A program made the translations under genes and the position numbers. Shown here piece after piece: positions 53,166 through 64,000 of a stretch of DNA of 64,000 nucleotides. The stretch comes from Strigamia acuminata (lineage: Eukaryota > Arthropoda > Chilopoda > Geophilomorpha > Linotaeniidae), in contig OX442314.1 in NCBI GenBank assembly GCA_949358305.1, positions 35,831,608-35,895,607 of the forward strand, in the 5' to 3' direction. The notes below the pieces were generated by a model. That model searched no databases and was not told the origin of the DNA. It saw only the letters and a list, made by a program, of their open reading frames with translations. Each line of letters opens with the position of its first letter. Within the stretch, counting starts at the first letter, position 1.

Positions 53166-53517
53166 TTCGACGTGATTTTACAAACTGTTGTGTCAGAGTT
53201 CATTGATGAGTTACCACTTGCAGCATATTGAGACCTGTGGTTCCAGCAAGTTGGTGCACCACCACATTCTGCAAACATTGTGCGTGACTGGCTAAACCAT
53301 ACATTTCCTGATCAATGGATTGGAAGAGGTGGACCTGTAAATTGACCACCCAGATCTCCTAATTTCACACCATTAGACTTTTTCGCGTGGAGTTATATTA
53401 AAAGCAAAGTGAAGGCAAAGGCAACACAACCTGCATCAGCAGATTTGCAACACCGGAATCAGGTGGCCTGTAATTAAATCACAGAAGAAATGTTGAAGGA
53501 TGTACAACATTCTTTAA
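53166..53517 (+). pseudogene. Mariner-like (Tc1/mariner) transposase fragment, inactive
   Basis: The frame reads the end of a DDE transposase: WFQQVGAPPHSANIVRDWL, then PVN, a stop, PPRSPNFTPLDFFAW and a charged C-terminus. In the family the first motif is QQDGAPPH, so the catalytic Asp is Val here. The last catalytic Asp in TPLDFF is kept. Stops occur at about 53234, 53340 and 53477. The N-terminal half is absent. Confidence 0.8.
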
Positions 53518-53805
53518 TGTAGAGGTGGGCTTGCCAATTTCTTACTCTCTATTCTATGAGATGCACTTGATGCATCGTGCATTTCTATTTGTTCAGTCAG
53601 TCAGTTAGGGTTCTTCGCTCAACTGGGCAGCCTGCCCATGTGCTCTCAGTCTCTTTTGGATCCCTATCTGACCCAGGTGACCCCACTTTGTGGGCGGTGG
53701 CCACTCTCCCTTCCTTTTTTTGGCCGTTTTTCCAAAAAACGCATCATTCTCCTTACGAGGCTAGAGGGCCGGGGAGAGAAGCGGGGTGATGTCGTCTGTG
53801 AACAT
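53518..53805 (+). repeat. BEL/Pao-type LTR or leader segment
   Basis: Starts TGTAGAGGTGGGC and aligns with 62282-62525 at high identity. It is joined directly to integrase sequence, so the 5' end of an element has been fused to its 3' coding region by internal deletion. Confidence 0.55.
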
Positions 53806-54392
53806 TCATTCCACCCCTCTCCCCTTGGATGGGTGGAGCGTGGGAAAGAATGGTTAGGTTGGTGAAAGATAAGTTGAGAAAGACTTTATTACGTCATACC
53901 GTTGATCTTGAAACGTTACAGACTTTAGTGCTAGAAATTAGTTCGGTGTTAAATTCTCGCCCATTATCTTATGTACACGAGAACATTGACGGGGGCAGGA
54001 TTATTTCACCAGAAAATTTTCTAACTGGAGGTATGCCCAAATACCTCATCAACAAACAACTCAGTGCCATCAAAAAGAGTGACTTGAGAAAACTGGATAT
54101 TAAACGCAGACAATTCATATGGGAGTTTTGGAAAGTGTGGAAGCAGAGCTACTTAATGCAATTGAGAAATTTCTACGAAACAAAAGGGGACAAATTATTC
54201 AAAAACCCCAAAGTTAATCAAATAGTGCTATTGGAAAAAATAGGATCAAATCCTTATTTTTGGCCTCTCGCCAGAATAAAAGAACTTTTCCCTGGTGACG
54301 ACGGTTTAATTCGTGTTGTGAAAGTAGTGCTTCCGGATGAACGAGAACTTAAAAGGTCAGTGAAACATGTGCGAGCTCTAGAACTTGAGTGA
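53806..54392 (+). pseudogene. BEL/Pao integrase C-terminal region
   Basis: From about 53806 the frame reads IPPLSPWMGGAWERMVRLVK, then ISSVLNSRPLSYV and SPENFLTGG, then RRQFIWEFWKVWKQSYL and a C-terminal barrel ending at 54392. This is the end of the integrase and the conserved domain after it in BEL/Pao pol. The integrase catalytic residues lie upstream and are deleted. Confidence 0.85.
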
Positions 54393-54539
54393 GTGGATGT
54401 GTTCTGTTGAGTTCTCTCTTCGCTGTTGCAAGCCAGCGTGGATTATTGTTGTGTCGAGATTGATTCAATTTTGTGTCTTAATTAAAGATTTTATACCAGC
54501 GCTCCCGGTCGCCCGATGAAACCCTCCATTCACCACAAA

Positions 54540-55027
54540 AATGCTTCAAAAAGACTTGAAGAGGAAAACTGGGAAGACCCGGAAAAAAGCCCCAAAAAAT
54601 GTGCAGGTTCCCCCACTTCCCAGCTCACGCCGGCAGACCCCCAAAACGGAAGGCAGCGGATCCAAATCGCATGCCAACGGAAATTCCCAGTGAGGACTCC
54701 AGATCCACACCTAGTATGAACGCTCAAAACGGTGTTTTACGGTTTGAAAAAGGGAAAGTGAGAGTATTGGACTGCAAAGTACTCACTGAGGAAAATCCAC
54801 AAGCAAAAGAATATGTTCAAGTTGGAATCCTTAGTGAAAAGCCAAAGCTAGAAATAGTTCAAAGTGTTAGGGCTGGGGCAAAAAGAGAGTACAGTCAATT
54901 TTGTGTGGAGCAACAAGGAACTTTCAGAGTTTATCAGAACAAGTTAAGGAAACATACTGAACAGCCGGATGTAGCCCAAGCTCTTGAGGCTCTAACTGAA
55001 CAGTGTCATATTTCTAGTATGCTTTAA
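54540..55027 (+). CDS. Small basic and acidic ORFs after the BEL integrase, unassigned
   Basis: A 50-codon Lys/Arg-rich frame starts at ATG 54540. A frame open from 54599, with ATGs at about 54671 and 54716, runs to 55027 and encodes about 118 residues from the second ATG. Its centre reads KGKVRVLDCKVLTEEN and VQVGILSEKPKLEIVQ, and it ends with a helical tail. It is quite protein-like and may be an accessory ORF of the element or part of a gag. No family recognised. Confidence 0.4.
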
Positions 55028-55239
55028 AGTGTTCAGAAACTGTGAATATTTGTTGTAGCACAAGTTATTTTTCTTTGGTTTTCGACTTCTCGTCCATGCC
55101 AGGACTCTGATCTTACAATTATAGATTCTCTCGTCTCTACCTTTAGTACAATAGTTGACCCATACACTAATACTTAAGAACCTTCGAACACGGTGGGCGG
55201 CATCATTCGTCCATTTGCCACAAGCTGATTGGTAAGAGC

Positions 55240-57103
55240 GGGATGGTTTAGAGAAGCCCAAGGACGTGAGTGCGAACGTTTCCTTGGCGATCTCGTCAAT
55301 GCTTCAGATGATGATCTTCACAGCTGAGTTGAAGACGAAGTCTGGTGGTTCGCACACGATACGTGGCATGTTGGATCCTGGCAGCCACCGTTCTTATATT
55401 CTTAAGAGCGTGGCCGACCGGATAAGGCTGCAGAGTTGCGGGTCAGTGGAAGCCACAGCCCAACGCCACAATGAGGAGGATCCAGTATCGGCGTCTGGAT
55501 AACCGTCTGGGTTTGGTGAACACCATCTTCGGGTGGGTGCTCTCGGGGGCAGCCGGGTCACAATACCTGTGAAGTTATGGAGTCTGGAGGCTGGAGGCTG
55601 TTGGTATTAGCGCTGGTGAGCGAAACTCAGACTTCATAAGGGATCGTTTTGAGAAAACGAAAACAAGGAAGAACGATGGTCGTTACGAAGTTGGTCTGCC
55701 GTTCAATGAGCGGATTTGGGTCACTGGAGTCAAATTGGGATTTGGCTTTGAACCAGCTGTCGCATACATTGCGCCGAATCGACAGCAATAGCGACCATAA
55801 GGAAAGATATCATAAGGCGATGTGGGAGTATGTGCATGAAAAGCACGCCGAGGTGGTACCCATGAACGAACGTTATAAGAAGAGCGGTGTATACGTTATT
55901 CCGCACCATCCTGTGATTAGAGAAGATCAGGAGACGACAAAGTTTCGCGTCGTCTTTAACGCGTCGTCAGCAAAGAAGGGATTACCTTCACTTAACGACT
56001 GCTTGTATCCCAGTCCGTCCTTAACCCTGACATTGTGCCGGTTATTGTTCGCTTTCGCCTCTATTGTGTGGTCGCGATAGCCGACATAAAGCAGGCCTTT
56101 CTACAGGTCTTGATTAAGTCAGAGCATTGTGATTACCAGAGATTTCTTTGGGTTTCTGATGAATACTCCCAGCAGGAGTATTCATGGCAGAACCTGTGGA
56201 ACCATTTGGTTGTGTTAAGGATGATTGTTGTCCCTTTTGGGGTTAACTCATCACAGTTTTTGCTCTGCGCGGTCATTCGAGCGCAGGGGCGTCTTTATCT
56301 AGTCCTTTTTCCAAAGGAAGCAGATGCCCTGGATAAGGGCATCTATATGGATGACCTGACGTCCGGCGACGATGACGCGAAGAAGACAACACAGCATTGC
56401 ATTAACTTGCGCACGATTCTTGATGAGGAAAAGCTGCCTCTTGTGAAGTGGGCCACCTCAAGTGCTGAGGTTTTTGACGCGTTCAAGGGGAAGGACTTTC
56501 ACATGAGAGCAGACGAATTCTAGAACCTAGATGTCACCAAGATGCTCGGAATTGTCTGGAAGGTGCAGGAAGATCTCATTATGTTTCGGATTCCGGTTGG
56601 AGTCGAGGTTCCCAGGTCAAGGAGAGGTATGTTGTCCTTGGTAGCGTCTGTTTTTGATCCCCTCGGCTTAATTTCGCCGATCATTTTGCCAATGAAATTG
56701 CTCATGCAGTCGATGTGGGGTCGAGACATTAAGTGGGACGACAGAATTTCCAATGAGGATCGCGAACGGGTCGCCAAGTGGTACGCCGACCTGCAACGCC
56801 TGACTGATGCATAAGTGAGGCGTTGGATGGGGACATTCTGGTCAAACACTGGACTTGGAGGTTTACTGTGACGCGAGCCCACAGGCTTATGCGTGCGCCA
56901 TTTACGTCCGTGCTGCGTCCGGGGATTGCCAGTTGCTTTTGAGCAAAAGTCGCATTGCCCCGACGACAAAGTTGTCCCTGCCACGTCTTGAACTGACCGC
57001 GACCGTAGTTGGCGTCAGGATGGTCGAGTATCTGGTAAAGGACTTCTTGCCTAGTAATAATTCCGGTAAAAGGAAAAAACCCGCAGTCCGTATAGGTACA
57101 TGA
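55240..57103 (+). pseudogene. BEL/Pao pol: protease, reverse transcriptase, RNase H, broken
   Basis: Bases 55266-55500 read the BEL aspartic protease (MLDPGSHRSYI). Around 55630 comes DGRYEVGLPF, then a shift, and 55649-56080 read the fingers region (TTKFRVVFNASS). At 56080 ADIKQAF holds the first RT Asp, and IYMDDLTSGDDD near 56344 holds the YXDD box. LVASVFDPLGLISP at about 56634 is the BEL signature, and 56855-57103 start RNase H (EVYCDASP). At least three frameshifts or stops interrupt it, including TAG at 56521 and TAA at 56812. No integrase follows. Confidence 0.85.
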
Positions 57104-57377
57104 AGCTGCTCTAGAGATTGGAGCGAGGATGTAACAGTAGTTAATTACAGGGCTTTAACTGGCTCTACCGGATACATTTCTTTGTAATACCGGTGGCCCA
57201 ATCAACCGTAAGAACAATAAGCTTAATACCTTTATCCATCTTTTTGAAAACAGTTTTGTCTCATCTTGGTTGAGTCTGCAAAATTGCGAGTTAATTAAGT
57301 GATAACTTTGATAGTGCACAATTGCAATCAGTGAAGCTATAAACCAAGTTTCCAGTCCAAAGCTATTACATTAAATT
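57104..57377. other. Non-coding DNA between BEL pol and the gag-leader block
   Basis: AT-rich sequence in which I see no feature. Confidence 0.3.
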
Positions 57378-58740
57378 TTGTGGAGAATAATGGAAAACCC
57401 CAAGGTTATTTTGTTAATGATCACACTCACGGTAATTTTTTTTAACTCATGAACGGGATATTTATAATATAGAGTTCCTCACGTCAGTCGTGATTATGGT
57501 CATCAATAATTGCCGAAATAATAAAAAAAATAGTTTATTATTATTATTTCAGGATGGTTAATCGAAAAGTTAAAAATCCATGCAAAGATACAATAAGAAA
57601 ACAACTCGAACGGAAGGTAAGAAAAGCACAGACACAGCCACAGCCACGACGACCAGGGTTGCGCTCTGGATCACGCATTCAGCAATTGCAGTCGCCACTC
57701 TCAATCGCTTCTAGCAGTGGCCCCGACCGGTGCGTCAGTTGGTGGTCAATGAGCAGTTGATAGCGGTGCTCAACAGATTGGCCACCACAACACAGGAGCA
57801 TGCAGCCGCGATGCAGCAATTTGCTGCCGTATTCAACCAATTGGCCATCACAACAGAGGAAAATGCTGCCGCGATGCAGCAAATTGTTGCGGATGTAATT
57901 GCACAACTTACCCGTGACTGAGCGAAAATGTAAGCGTATTATTTGTTGGGGTATTGTGGTCGTGATAAGGAAAAGAAATAAGTGAATTTATTATAGTGGA
58001 TACTCATTCATTCATCGACCACGTCATGTAATCGATACAGAACAGCTTATATATTTTATATCTTTTGGAGCAAGCTAACAGCTCAGCAACAAGAAGGACC
58101 GACACTTGGGTAACGACTGGAGGTTTTACAAGAGCGCATTAAAAACTATTGGGGGCAAACATCCGACCATACTGAATGTTGCCGCAAAGTCTGCAACAAG
58201 CATTTCAGGATTAAAACGACAGATGAAAGAGGATCGATGTCTAAACGCCTCGCCGCGCATCGTCTCCATCACCACCGACCTCTTCCACCTGGTCGAGAAC
58301 AACTAAAAGACAAAGAAAAAGTGTTCCATCGGGCAGAAGTTTTGTAAAAAAAAGTCTTGTCTGAAGGAACTGACTTTGCAGGTAGTTCCCAATATTTACA
58401 GTATAGAGAAATTAGTAGAAATTAATTAATTTTTTTCTTATATTTTTATTCAGAGGCAGTTGATATAATCATCCTTAATAGCCCGAAACCAAGGAACCAT
58501 TCCATGGATAGAATAGCAGTGGTACACTTTCTGCAACTACTGGTTTTTTAACCGTCCTACAAAAGAAAGCCTTGGAGCCCACCTAAGGTCAAATAAGCAG
58601 GTTGGATATTTTTCAATTCCAACATGGCAATACGAAATTTATTATTGAAGGTGGAAAACCAAGTTAACCGGGGAGTAAGGAGGAGGGAGGGAGCAGGAAG
58701 AAAAAACTTGCATACGCCAACCATAAGCAGACTAAATTAG
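57378..58740 (+). repeat. Gag-leader block, copy 2 of the duplication
   Basis: Aligns with 43281-44500. The first frame begins MVNRKVKNPCKDTIRKQLER at 57554, and the heptad part is longer than in copy 1 (57730-57921, with an extra internal EHAAAMQQF repeat) but in another frame. The second frame, at 58106-58306, contains HPTIL. Small indels distinguish the copies. Confidence 0.55.
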
Positions 58741-58875
58741 TAGCGAATACTAAACTGGCGCAGTAGTTCAGGCAAGCGGCCTGTGTGCATGTAGAATTTA
58801 TGCAAATTTTCAAAAGAAAAGAAAATTAAAAGAAAAGAAAATTCGTTTTCACCTTTGCGCTAGTTATTTGGTATT

Positions 58876-59560
58876 ATGGCGGCTCTGAAGATGATTTTGG
58901 GCCACCCGGACCCGTTCGACGGCAAATATGCGGCGGACTGGGATCGGTATTCAGAACGTGTTGCGGAATTTAAAGTTTTGAACGACATTCCGGATTTGAA
59001 ACAGAAGTCGCTCTTGCTGTCGTAAATCGGACCCAAGACCTATGCCGAATTGCAGAAGGCCACTCATACCGCCATATTGCCGGTCAAAACCTACCAGGAA
59101 ATTGTTGATTTAATGCGTTTGCATTTGGAACCAGTTGCCCAGCCGCACGTATGCCGCCAGCGATTAGGACTTCGCATGCGGAAGATTAAAGATGAATCCA
59201 TGGAGCAGAACCTGACGGTGCTGAAAGGACTGGCGCAACCTTGTGGTTTTACGACGCCGGTAGAGACGGACGCCGGAGTGCTGGACGCATTACTGAGGGG
59301 CATTAATGACGGAGGAATGAGGAAGTATATAATGTTATAAGAAAACCTCACGTTGAAGCAGGCAGCCAAGTTGGCAACCTCGTATGAAGCGGCGATGGCG
59401 ACGCCCTCCACCAGCATGGCAATGTAGTGTCGTGGCAAGAGGAGGGGGACGATGGTGTGCCCCCGGACACGTGGGACATTTTTTTGGTCGAGCAGACAGA
59501 GAAAAGGTATCCTCCATTTTGGGTGGCGCTCCTAATTTGCGACCAAACTTGGATAAATTG
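58876..59560 (+). pseudogene. Ty3-type gag with in-frame stop
   Basis: The frame from ATG 58876 begins MAALKMILGHPDPFDGKYAA and is a close relative of 29077. TAA at 59023-59025 interrupts it in frame, and further stops follow near 59338 and 59425. Capsid-like sequence (LHLEPVAQPHVCRQRLGL, VLDALLRGIND) continues through the breaks. From 59338 it duplicates 46490-46690. It follows the gag-leader block at 57378, so both may be one element. Confidence 0.8.
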
Positions 59561-60239
59561 AGCAGAGCGTATTAAGAAGCGGCATTGGCGGCCTGGGTTG
59601 ACCCGAGGACGTGGTACGGTTTGTCCGTAGTTGCAACAAATGCCAGAGTTACAATTCTCGGACGACAAAACGACCAGGAACGTTATATCAGCGAGAAGTC
59701 CCACCATTCCACACATGGGCTATGGAGTGGGAATAAACAGAGGGGGTGGGGCAAGAGTCACCAGAAGGCCAGGAAGAGGGTTGGCACATGTGATGACAAT
59801 TATTGTTATTATTTTTTATGAAACAGAATAAAGTATTAAAAACTTTGGCATTGACATGACAAGTCTTGTTTTACAATGTCAAAAACCGAAACTGATGCAG
59901 AGTCAAGAAATGGATGGTCTTTGTCTGTTTTATGTGCATTGCAAGACCAACTTGAAAATTGAACTACCCGAAATATGCATAGATATATTACAATATATGG
60001 AAAGCAGCTTGCAGTACTCGTAACATTGATTAAATTTTATTTTTGGCAAATGCTACACTCATGCAGGCTTACAATACCAAATTTTATGCACGAAATTTCG
60101 ACTCTGCTAATCGATACACTCATTAATTGAATGCAGTCTTTCAGAAGCCAAATCATTGCGTCAAATTAAGGCACAAAATATTTAAAAAGTGAAACAAGAG
60201 TTATCAAGTTATCAGAAAAAATAAAAAGATTGGAAAAGA
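59561..60239. repeat. Retroelement 3' end and module A
   Basis: Bases 59720-59900 match 51100-51290 and 60000-60200 are module A. No gene. Confidence 0.5.
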
Positions 60240-61083
60240 ATATGAAAACTTCAAACCAGTATTTTCAAGAATTGGAACAAAAATAAGAATCCAAATTGCA
60301 ATACCAGAGCTCTCATTCAGTACCACTGGAACGACGGCCAGGGTCCGGGGGCAACCACGAGGAGGTAGAGAGTTGGATTTGCTGCCCCAAAATCACTTTT
60401 TTTTTTAAATGGGCAGTCGCTATGGTCGATGAGAGAGAAACGAGAGAAAAACGAAAAATAGGATTGAAATTGGTCGAGTAAGATGCAAAATAGGAATTTG
60501 GAAAGCATTCATGGAGTCATTTTACACCAACAAAACCTCCTCCTCTCACAAGGTGTGCGCCATTACAAATCACTTCGAACGTAGCCACTTTCTTTTACAT
60601 AAACTGCACAAAAGAATCGTACTTTAAGAGAACGAAAAAAATAGAAAAAAAAGCACCAGTTAGATGAAAAACAGGACAGTTTTCACGACAATTTTAACAT
60701 CAACTTGGCGCCAACGTAGCCAACGTAAAAATGGCGGCTCGGGAAACATCGGACAGAAATGGAACATTTTTACCATAAAACGAATCGATTAAACTTTGCG
60801 GTAACACCAAAATAAAATCGCCGCAAAACTGATGAACACGACCACACATACAACTGAATCCGATGACAAATGATTCGGGAGATATCTCGCAGAATTCCTT
60901 TGATGTTTGAGCTGACGAAAACGAACCCGATAGAAAACAACGGCTGAAAGCGCAAAATGGAATGATAACAACACAAAACACGTCACTGTTGCTATTCCGA
61001 CGGTTGAAAATTAAGGCATAAAATCCATAAAAAGTGAAGCAAGAGTTATCAAGTTGTCAGAGAGATTGAGATTGGAAAAGAAC
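60240..61083. repeat. Modules B, C and partial R
   Basis: B at 60240-60415, C at 60690-60920 with ATGGCGG at 60731, and the first part of R to about 61005. No gene. Confidence 0.55.
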
Positions 61084-61209
61084 ATGAAAACTTCAAACCA
61101 GCAGTTTCAAGAATTGGAACAAAAATAAGAATCCAAATTCCAATACCAGAGCTCTCATTCAGTACCACTGGAACGACGGCCAGGGTCCGGGGGCAACCAC
61201 GAGGAGGTA
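61084..61209. repeat. Module B, left part
   Basis: The module is interrupted by the MITE at 61210 and resumes at 61357. Confidence 0.6.
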
Positions 61210-61354
61210 TACTCTTTCCACACTCAAGGTTGACCCTGGAAGCTGGGCTCCCATTGGCCTACTTAGAACTGCAATGTAACTATATTGCATTGCATTTCTA
61301 AGTAGGCCAATGGGAGCCCAGCTTCCAGGGTCAACCTTGAGTGTGGAAAGAGTA
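61210..61354. mobile_element. TA-targeted foldback MITE, 145 bp
   Basis: Arms of about 66 bases starting TACTCTTTCCACACTCAAGG are inverted with a single mismatch around an 11-base loop. TA flanks both ends (61208-61209 and 61355-61356), and other module B copies show the empty site. The TA target fits Tc1/mariner. The near-perfect arms suggest a young insertion. Confidence 0.9.
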
Positions 61355-62281
61355 TAGAGAGTTGGATTTGCTGCCCCCACATACATTTTTTAAATAGGCA
61401 TTCGCTTATGTTCGATGAGAGAAATCAGAGAAAAACGAAAAATAGGATTGAAGTTGGTCGAGCAAGACGCAAAATAAGAAGTTGGAAAGAATTCACGGAG
61501 TCATTTCAACCAACAAAACCGGCTTCTCTCACAAGTTGTGCGCCATTACAAATCACGTTCGAACGTAGCCACTTTCTTTAAAATAAACTACACGAAAGAA
61601 ACGTACTTTAAAAGAACGAAAAAATAGAAAAAAAGCACCAATTAGATGAAAAAGAGGACAGTTTTCACTACTCGAGGGACACAAAATAAAATGGATTCCG
61701 GATTCAAATTTCAGAGTGTGGCTCCTGGGTTGTCATTACCTTAATACTTTCTATTGCTGCCGGGAAACATAAAGAGTTATTTTATGAGCCTATTGTAAAT
61801 TCACAGCACACACAAATATTTCATTCCAAATTAAGATTAGGCCTAAAATGGAATCCCAATACACTGATACGCGTAACCAAGAAATATTAACCAAAAATCA
61901 AACCATCGACTCAAAATCCCACCTGAATTCAGCTCCTGGGTCATACATAGATACAAATCTGCACGAATACAACCGAAAAACGAATGGAAATTGCGAATAT
62001 CGAAGTGATCGAACCGATAGAAAACAACGGCTGAGAAGCGCGAAATGGAATGATAACAACACAAAACACGTCACTGTTGCTATGCCGACGGAAAGCATCA
62101 CTATTGGTTGAAAATTACATAAGCTAATAACAGTTGTTCCTACCAGGCCGCGCCACAAAAACTCACTTGTCAGTGTCAGGGAATTCTATCCAAATCGTTG
62201 AAAATAACACAAACACAAACACAAACCCAAAGTATTGTGTTTTCCGATGTTGTTACTCACTCCCGTTGCATTTTTTTTTAA
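61355..62281. repeat. Module B end and module R
   Basis: Module B resumes, then a block matching 51670-52020, then R at 61785-62160. No gene. Confidence 0.55.
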
Positions 62282-64000
62282 TGTAGAGGTGGGCTTGCCA
62301 CTGTCTTACTCTCTATTCTATCGAGATGCGCTTGATACATCGTGCATTTCTATTTGTTCAGTCAGTCAGTTTGGGTTCTTCGCTCAACTGGGCAGCCTGA
62401 CCATGAGCTCTCAGTCTCTTTTGGATCCCTTTCTGACCCAGGTGACCCCGCATTGTGGGCGGTGGCCACTCTCCCTTTCTTTTTTTGGCCGTTTTTCCAA
62501 AAAACGCATCATTCTCCTTGCACTCGACTTGTGCAAGCGCTCTGCGAGTCCTTATTGCGCAAAAGGAGCTCTCGTGTCCTGTCATTTGAGCTTCGCCCTG
62601 CCTCTTCTGTTGACCGGTCGGATGGACCGTCTGTTCCGACAGGGCGCCGCATCTAGGGCGGTGCTCTCCTCTTTTCCTCTTTTTAGCTCTGCATGAAAAA
62701 GAGGGCGTTGAATTTTCGCCTGTCTTGTGAAGTCTTGCATGTGACTTCTCTCCTTTCTGTCCTTCTCATGGTGCCTTGGAACTGTCCTTAAGCACGCCAG
62801 GCATCCCTTATCGCCTCTGCGGGTGGCATTAAGTGCATGAACCTGCCTTGGTTGCTCTATTGCCCCCTTAGCTTAGAGTTCGCACACCTCTCGTGTCTTT
62901 CAAGGGCTGAATCGCTTTTTCATTTCTTTTGTTTTTCTCAATTTAACTCCGATATCATCAACTCCGTGAATTTGACGAATTCCAACGCTTGGAGTTCTGA
63001 TTATTTGAGTGCTGATGGCCGCATGGGATGTCAGATGTCCGTGATTCAGTTTGAACGTCCACCGACATTAGTGATGAGTCGAACTGTGCTAAATTCGGAC
63101 TCCTTTGCCACGTCACGCGATCCTTATCTTTACATTAAGGAACCTGTCGTCGATGATGGCTATACAGATTTGCATCCCAAGCATTGACACCACATTAAGC
63201 GATTGGTTGGTTTTCTTTTCTGCGGTATCTGACCACGCTGGCATTGTCTGTGCATCAAGACTCCACGGCAAGGTTGGCAACACTGTCCACATCATCAAAA
63301 GCTGACAAATGGTCAGATCGCAGGACCTTCGCTGGGGAAAAGTCCCCACCACAGTGGACAAGGCAATGCCGATTCATCATCAATTGCTAACGGCCTCACA
63401 ACTCGGCCGTTCGCTCCAGTACTTCGTTGGCTGCGCACATCATGGGCACCATGAGCACATTATCGGACGCTGGCTGCGACTCATCCTCGGCTCAGTCCCA
63501 GTCACCTGCCACTCGCTGTTGCTCGTCGTCGCCCATCATTGCAACACACACATCCATCGTCAAGACTACTCGTTGCCCCCCATTAATTTGGTTGTTTATC
63601 GCCATCTATTGGCTACTAGCCACCGCTCTTTGGCTGCCCTTTTCGCCGCTCTTTTAGCTGCCCGTGTGCTCCGCTCTTGCTCCCCTTGTGTCAAAATCAT
63701 GGGGGGAAAGCGGTCGGCGGCCACCACAGCGAACTCGTCGCCAGTTTGTCATCAGTTGTTCATGGACACGCGGCATTTTACCGGCCGTCTTCCGCCGGTT
63801 CTCCTGGTTCCGCGCATTCGCGTGGCCCTCTCGCGCGCCGCCTGCGCATCGGCGTTGGTCCGCTTGCTGCTGCGTCGCAGCGCCTACTGCCGCATCATCT
63901 CGGAGCCCGTGTCACCGCGCCACTGTCGTTCATCGCAGAAGCTCGAATCGTAGCACCAAGTCACCGCGGAGCCCGAGTCGTCACGCATCCACCAGCGAGT
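62282..64000 (+). repeat. BEL/Pao-type LTR and GC-rich leader with open frames
   Basis: Bases 62282-62525 repeat 53518-53765. The DNA then becomes GC-rich. A frame from ATG 62837 to 63187 (116 codons) has a protein-like second half (DYLSADGRMGCQMSVIQF, then RDPYLYIKEPVVDDGYTD). A second from ATG 63309 to 63953 (214 codons) is rich in Arg, His and Leu, with low-complexity character, and overlaps open frames on other frames, so it is probably composition. The element runs off the window, so gag may lie beyond. Confidence 0.4.

Noticed and set aside
63309-63953. 214-codon frame considered as a gene
   Set aside because: Composition is biased to Arg, His and Leu, and other frames are open over the same GC-rich stretch. 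It is kept only as part of the leader description.

Overview
The window looks like nuclear DNA of an invertebrate, most probably an arthropod. It is AT-rich and full of transposable elements, its host-type genes have short GT-AG introns (mostly 55-85 bases), and it carries Ty3/mdg4 (gypsy) and BEL/Pao retrotransposons, mariner-like and hAT-like DNA elements and a group III secreted phospholipase A2. I see no rRNA genes, no CRISPR array and no complete tRNA gene. The species cannot be fixed from the sequence alone.

Layout. Bases 1-6726 are layered, degraded retroelement copies with a 479-bp hAT-type MITE inside one of them. Bases 6727-17496 hold the best-preserved mobile element: a 10.8-kb Ty3-type LTR retrotransposon with two 633-bp LTRs that read identically, a 4-bp target duplication, gag, a pol in the -1 frame reached through a textbook slippery site and stem, and a third ORF with a DnaJ-like zinc motif where other elements carry env. 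Bases 17500-26400 are gag, RT, BEL and env-like remnants, a 742-bp mariner-type MITE and a 15-bp minisatellite. Bases 26400-28200 include a small orphan two-exon gene. Bases 28200-36000 are older repeats with CTCF-like motifs, a gag fragment, a leader with a captured class II tRNA end, and a 1.1-kb iteron-rich inverted-repeat element.

The host-gene core is 36199-41158. On the plus strand lies the 3' two-thirds (nine coding exons) of a gene I take to be TALPID3/KIAA0586, a centriole and cilium protein. Convergent to it on the minus strand is a two-exon group III secreted phospholipase A2. From 41300 to the end the window is again mostly retroelements: an unrecognised tail-anchored ORF, two long duplicated gag-leader blocks, broken Ty3 gag and pol pieces, a 337-bp MITE, a mariner transposase with a lost catalytic Asp, and broken BEL/Pao pieces with an LTR and leader running off the right edge.

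Most repeats belong to a few families that recur in the same order (called modules A, B, C and R here), so the accessory DNA is mainly repeated insertion and decay of a small set of LTR elements, later hit by small palindromic DNA elements.
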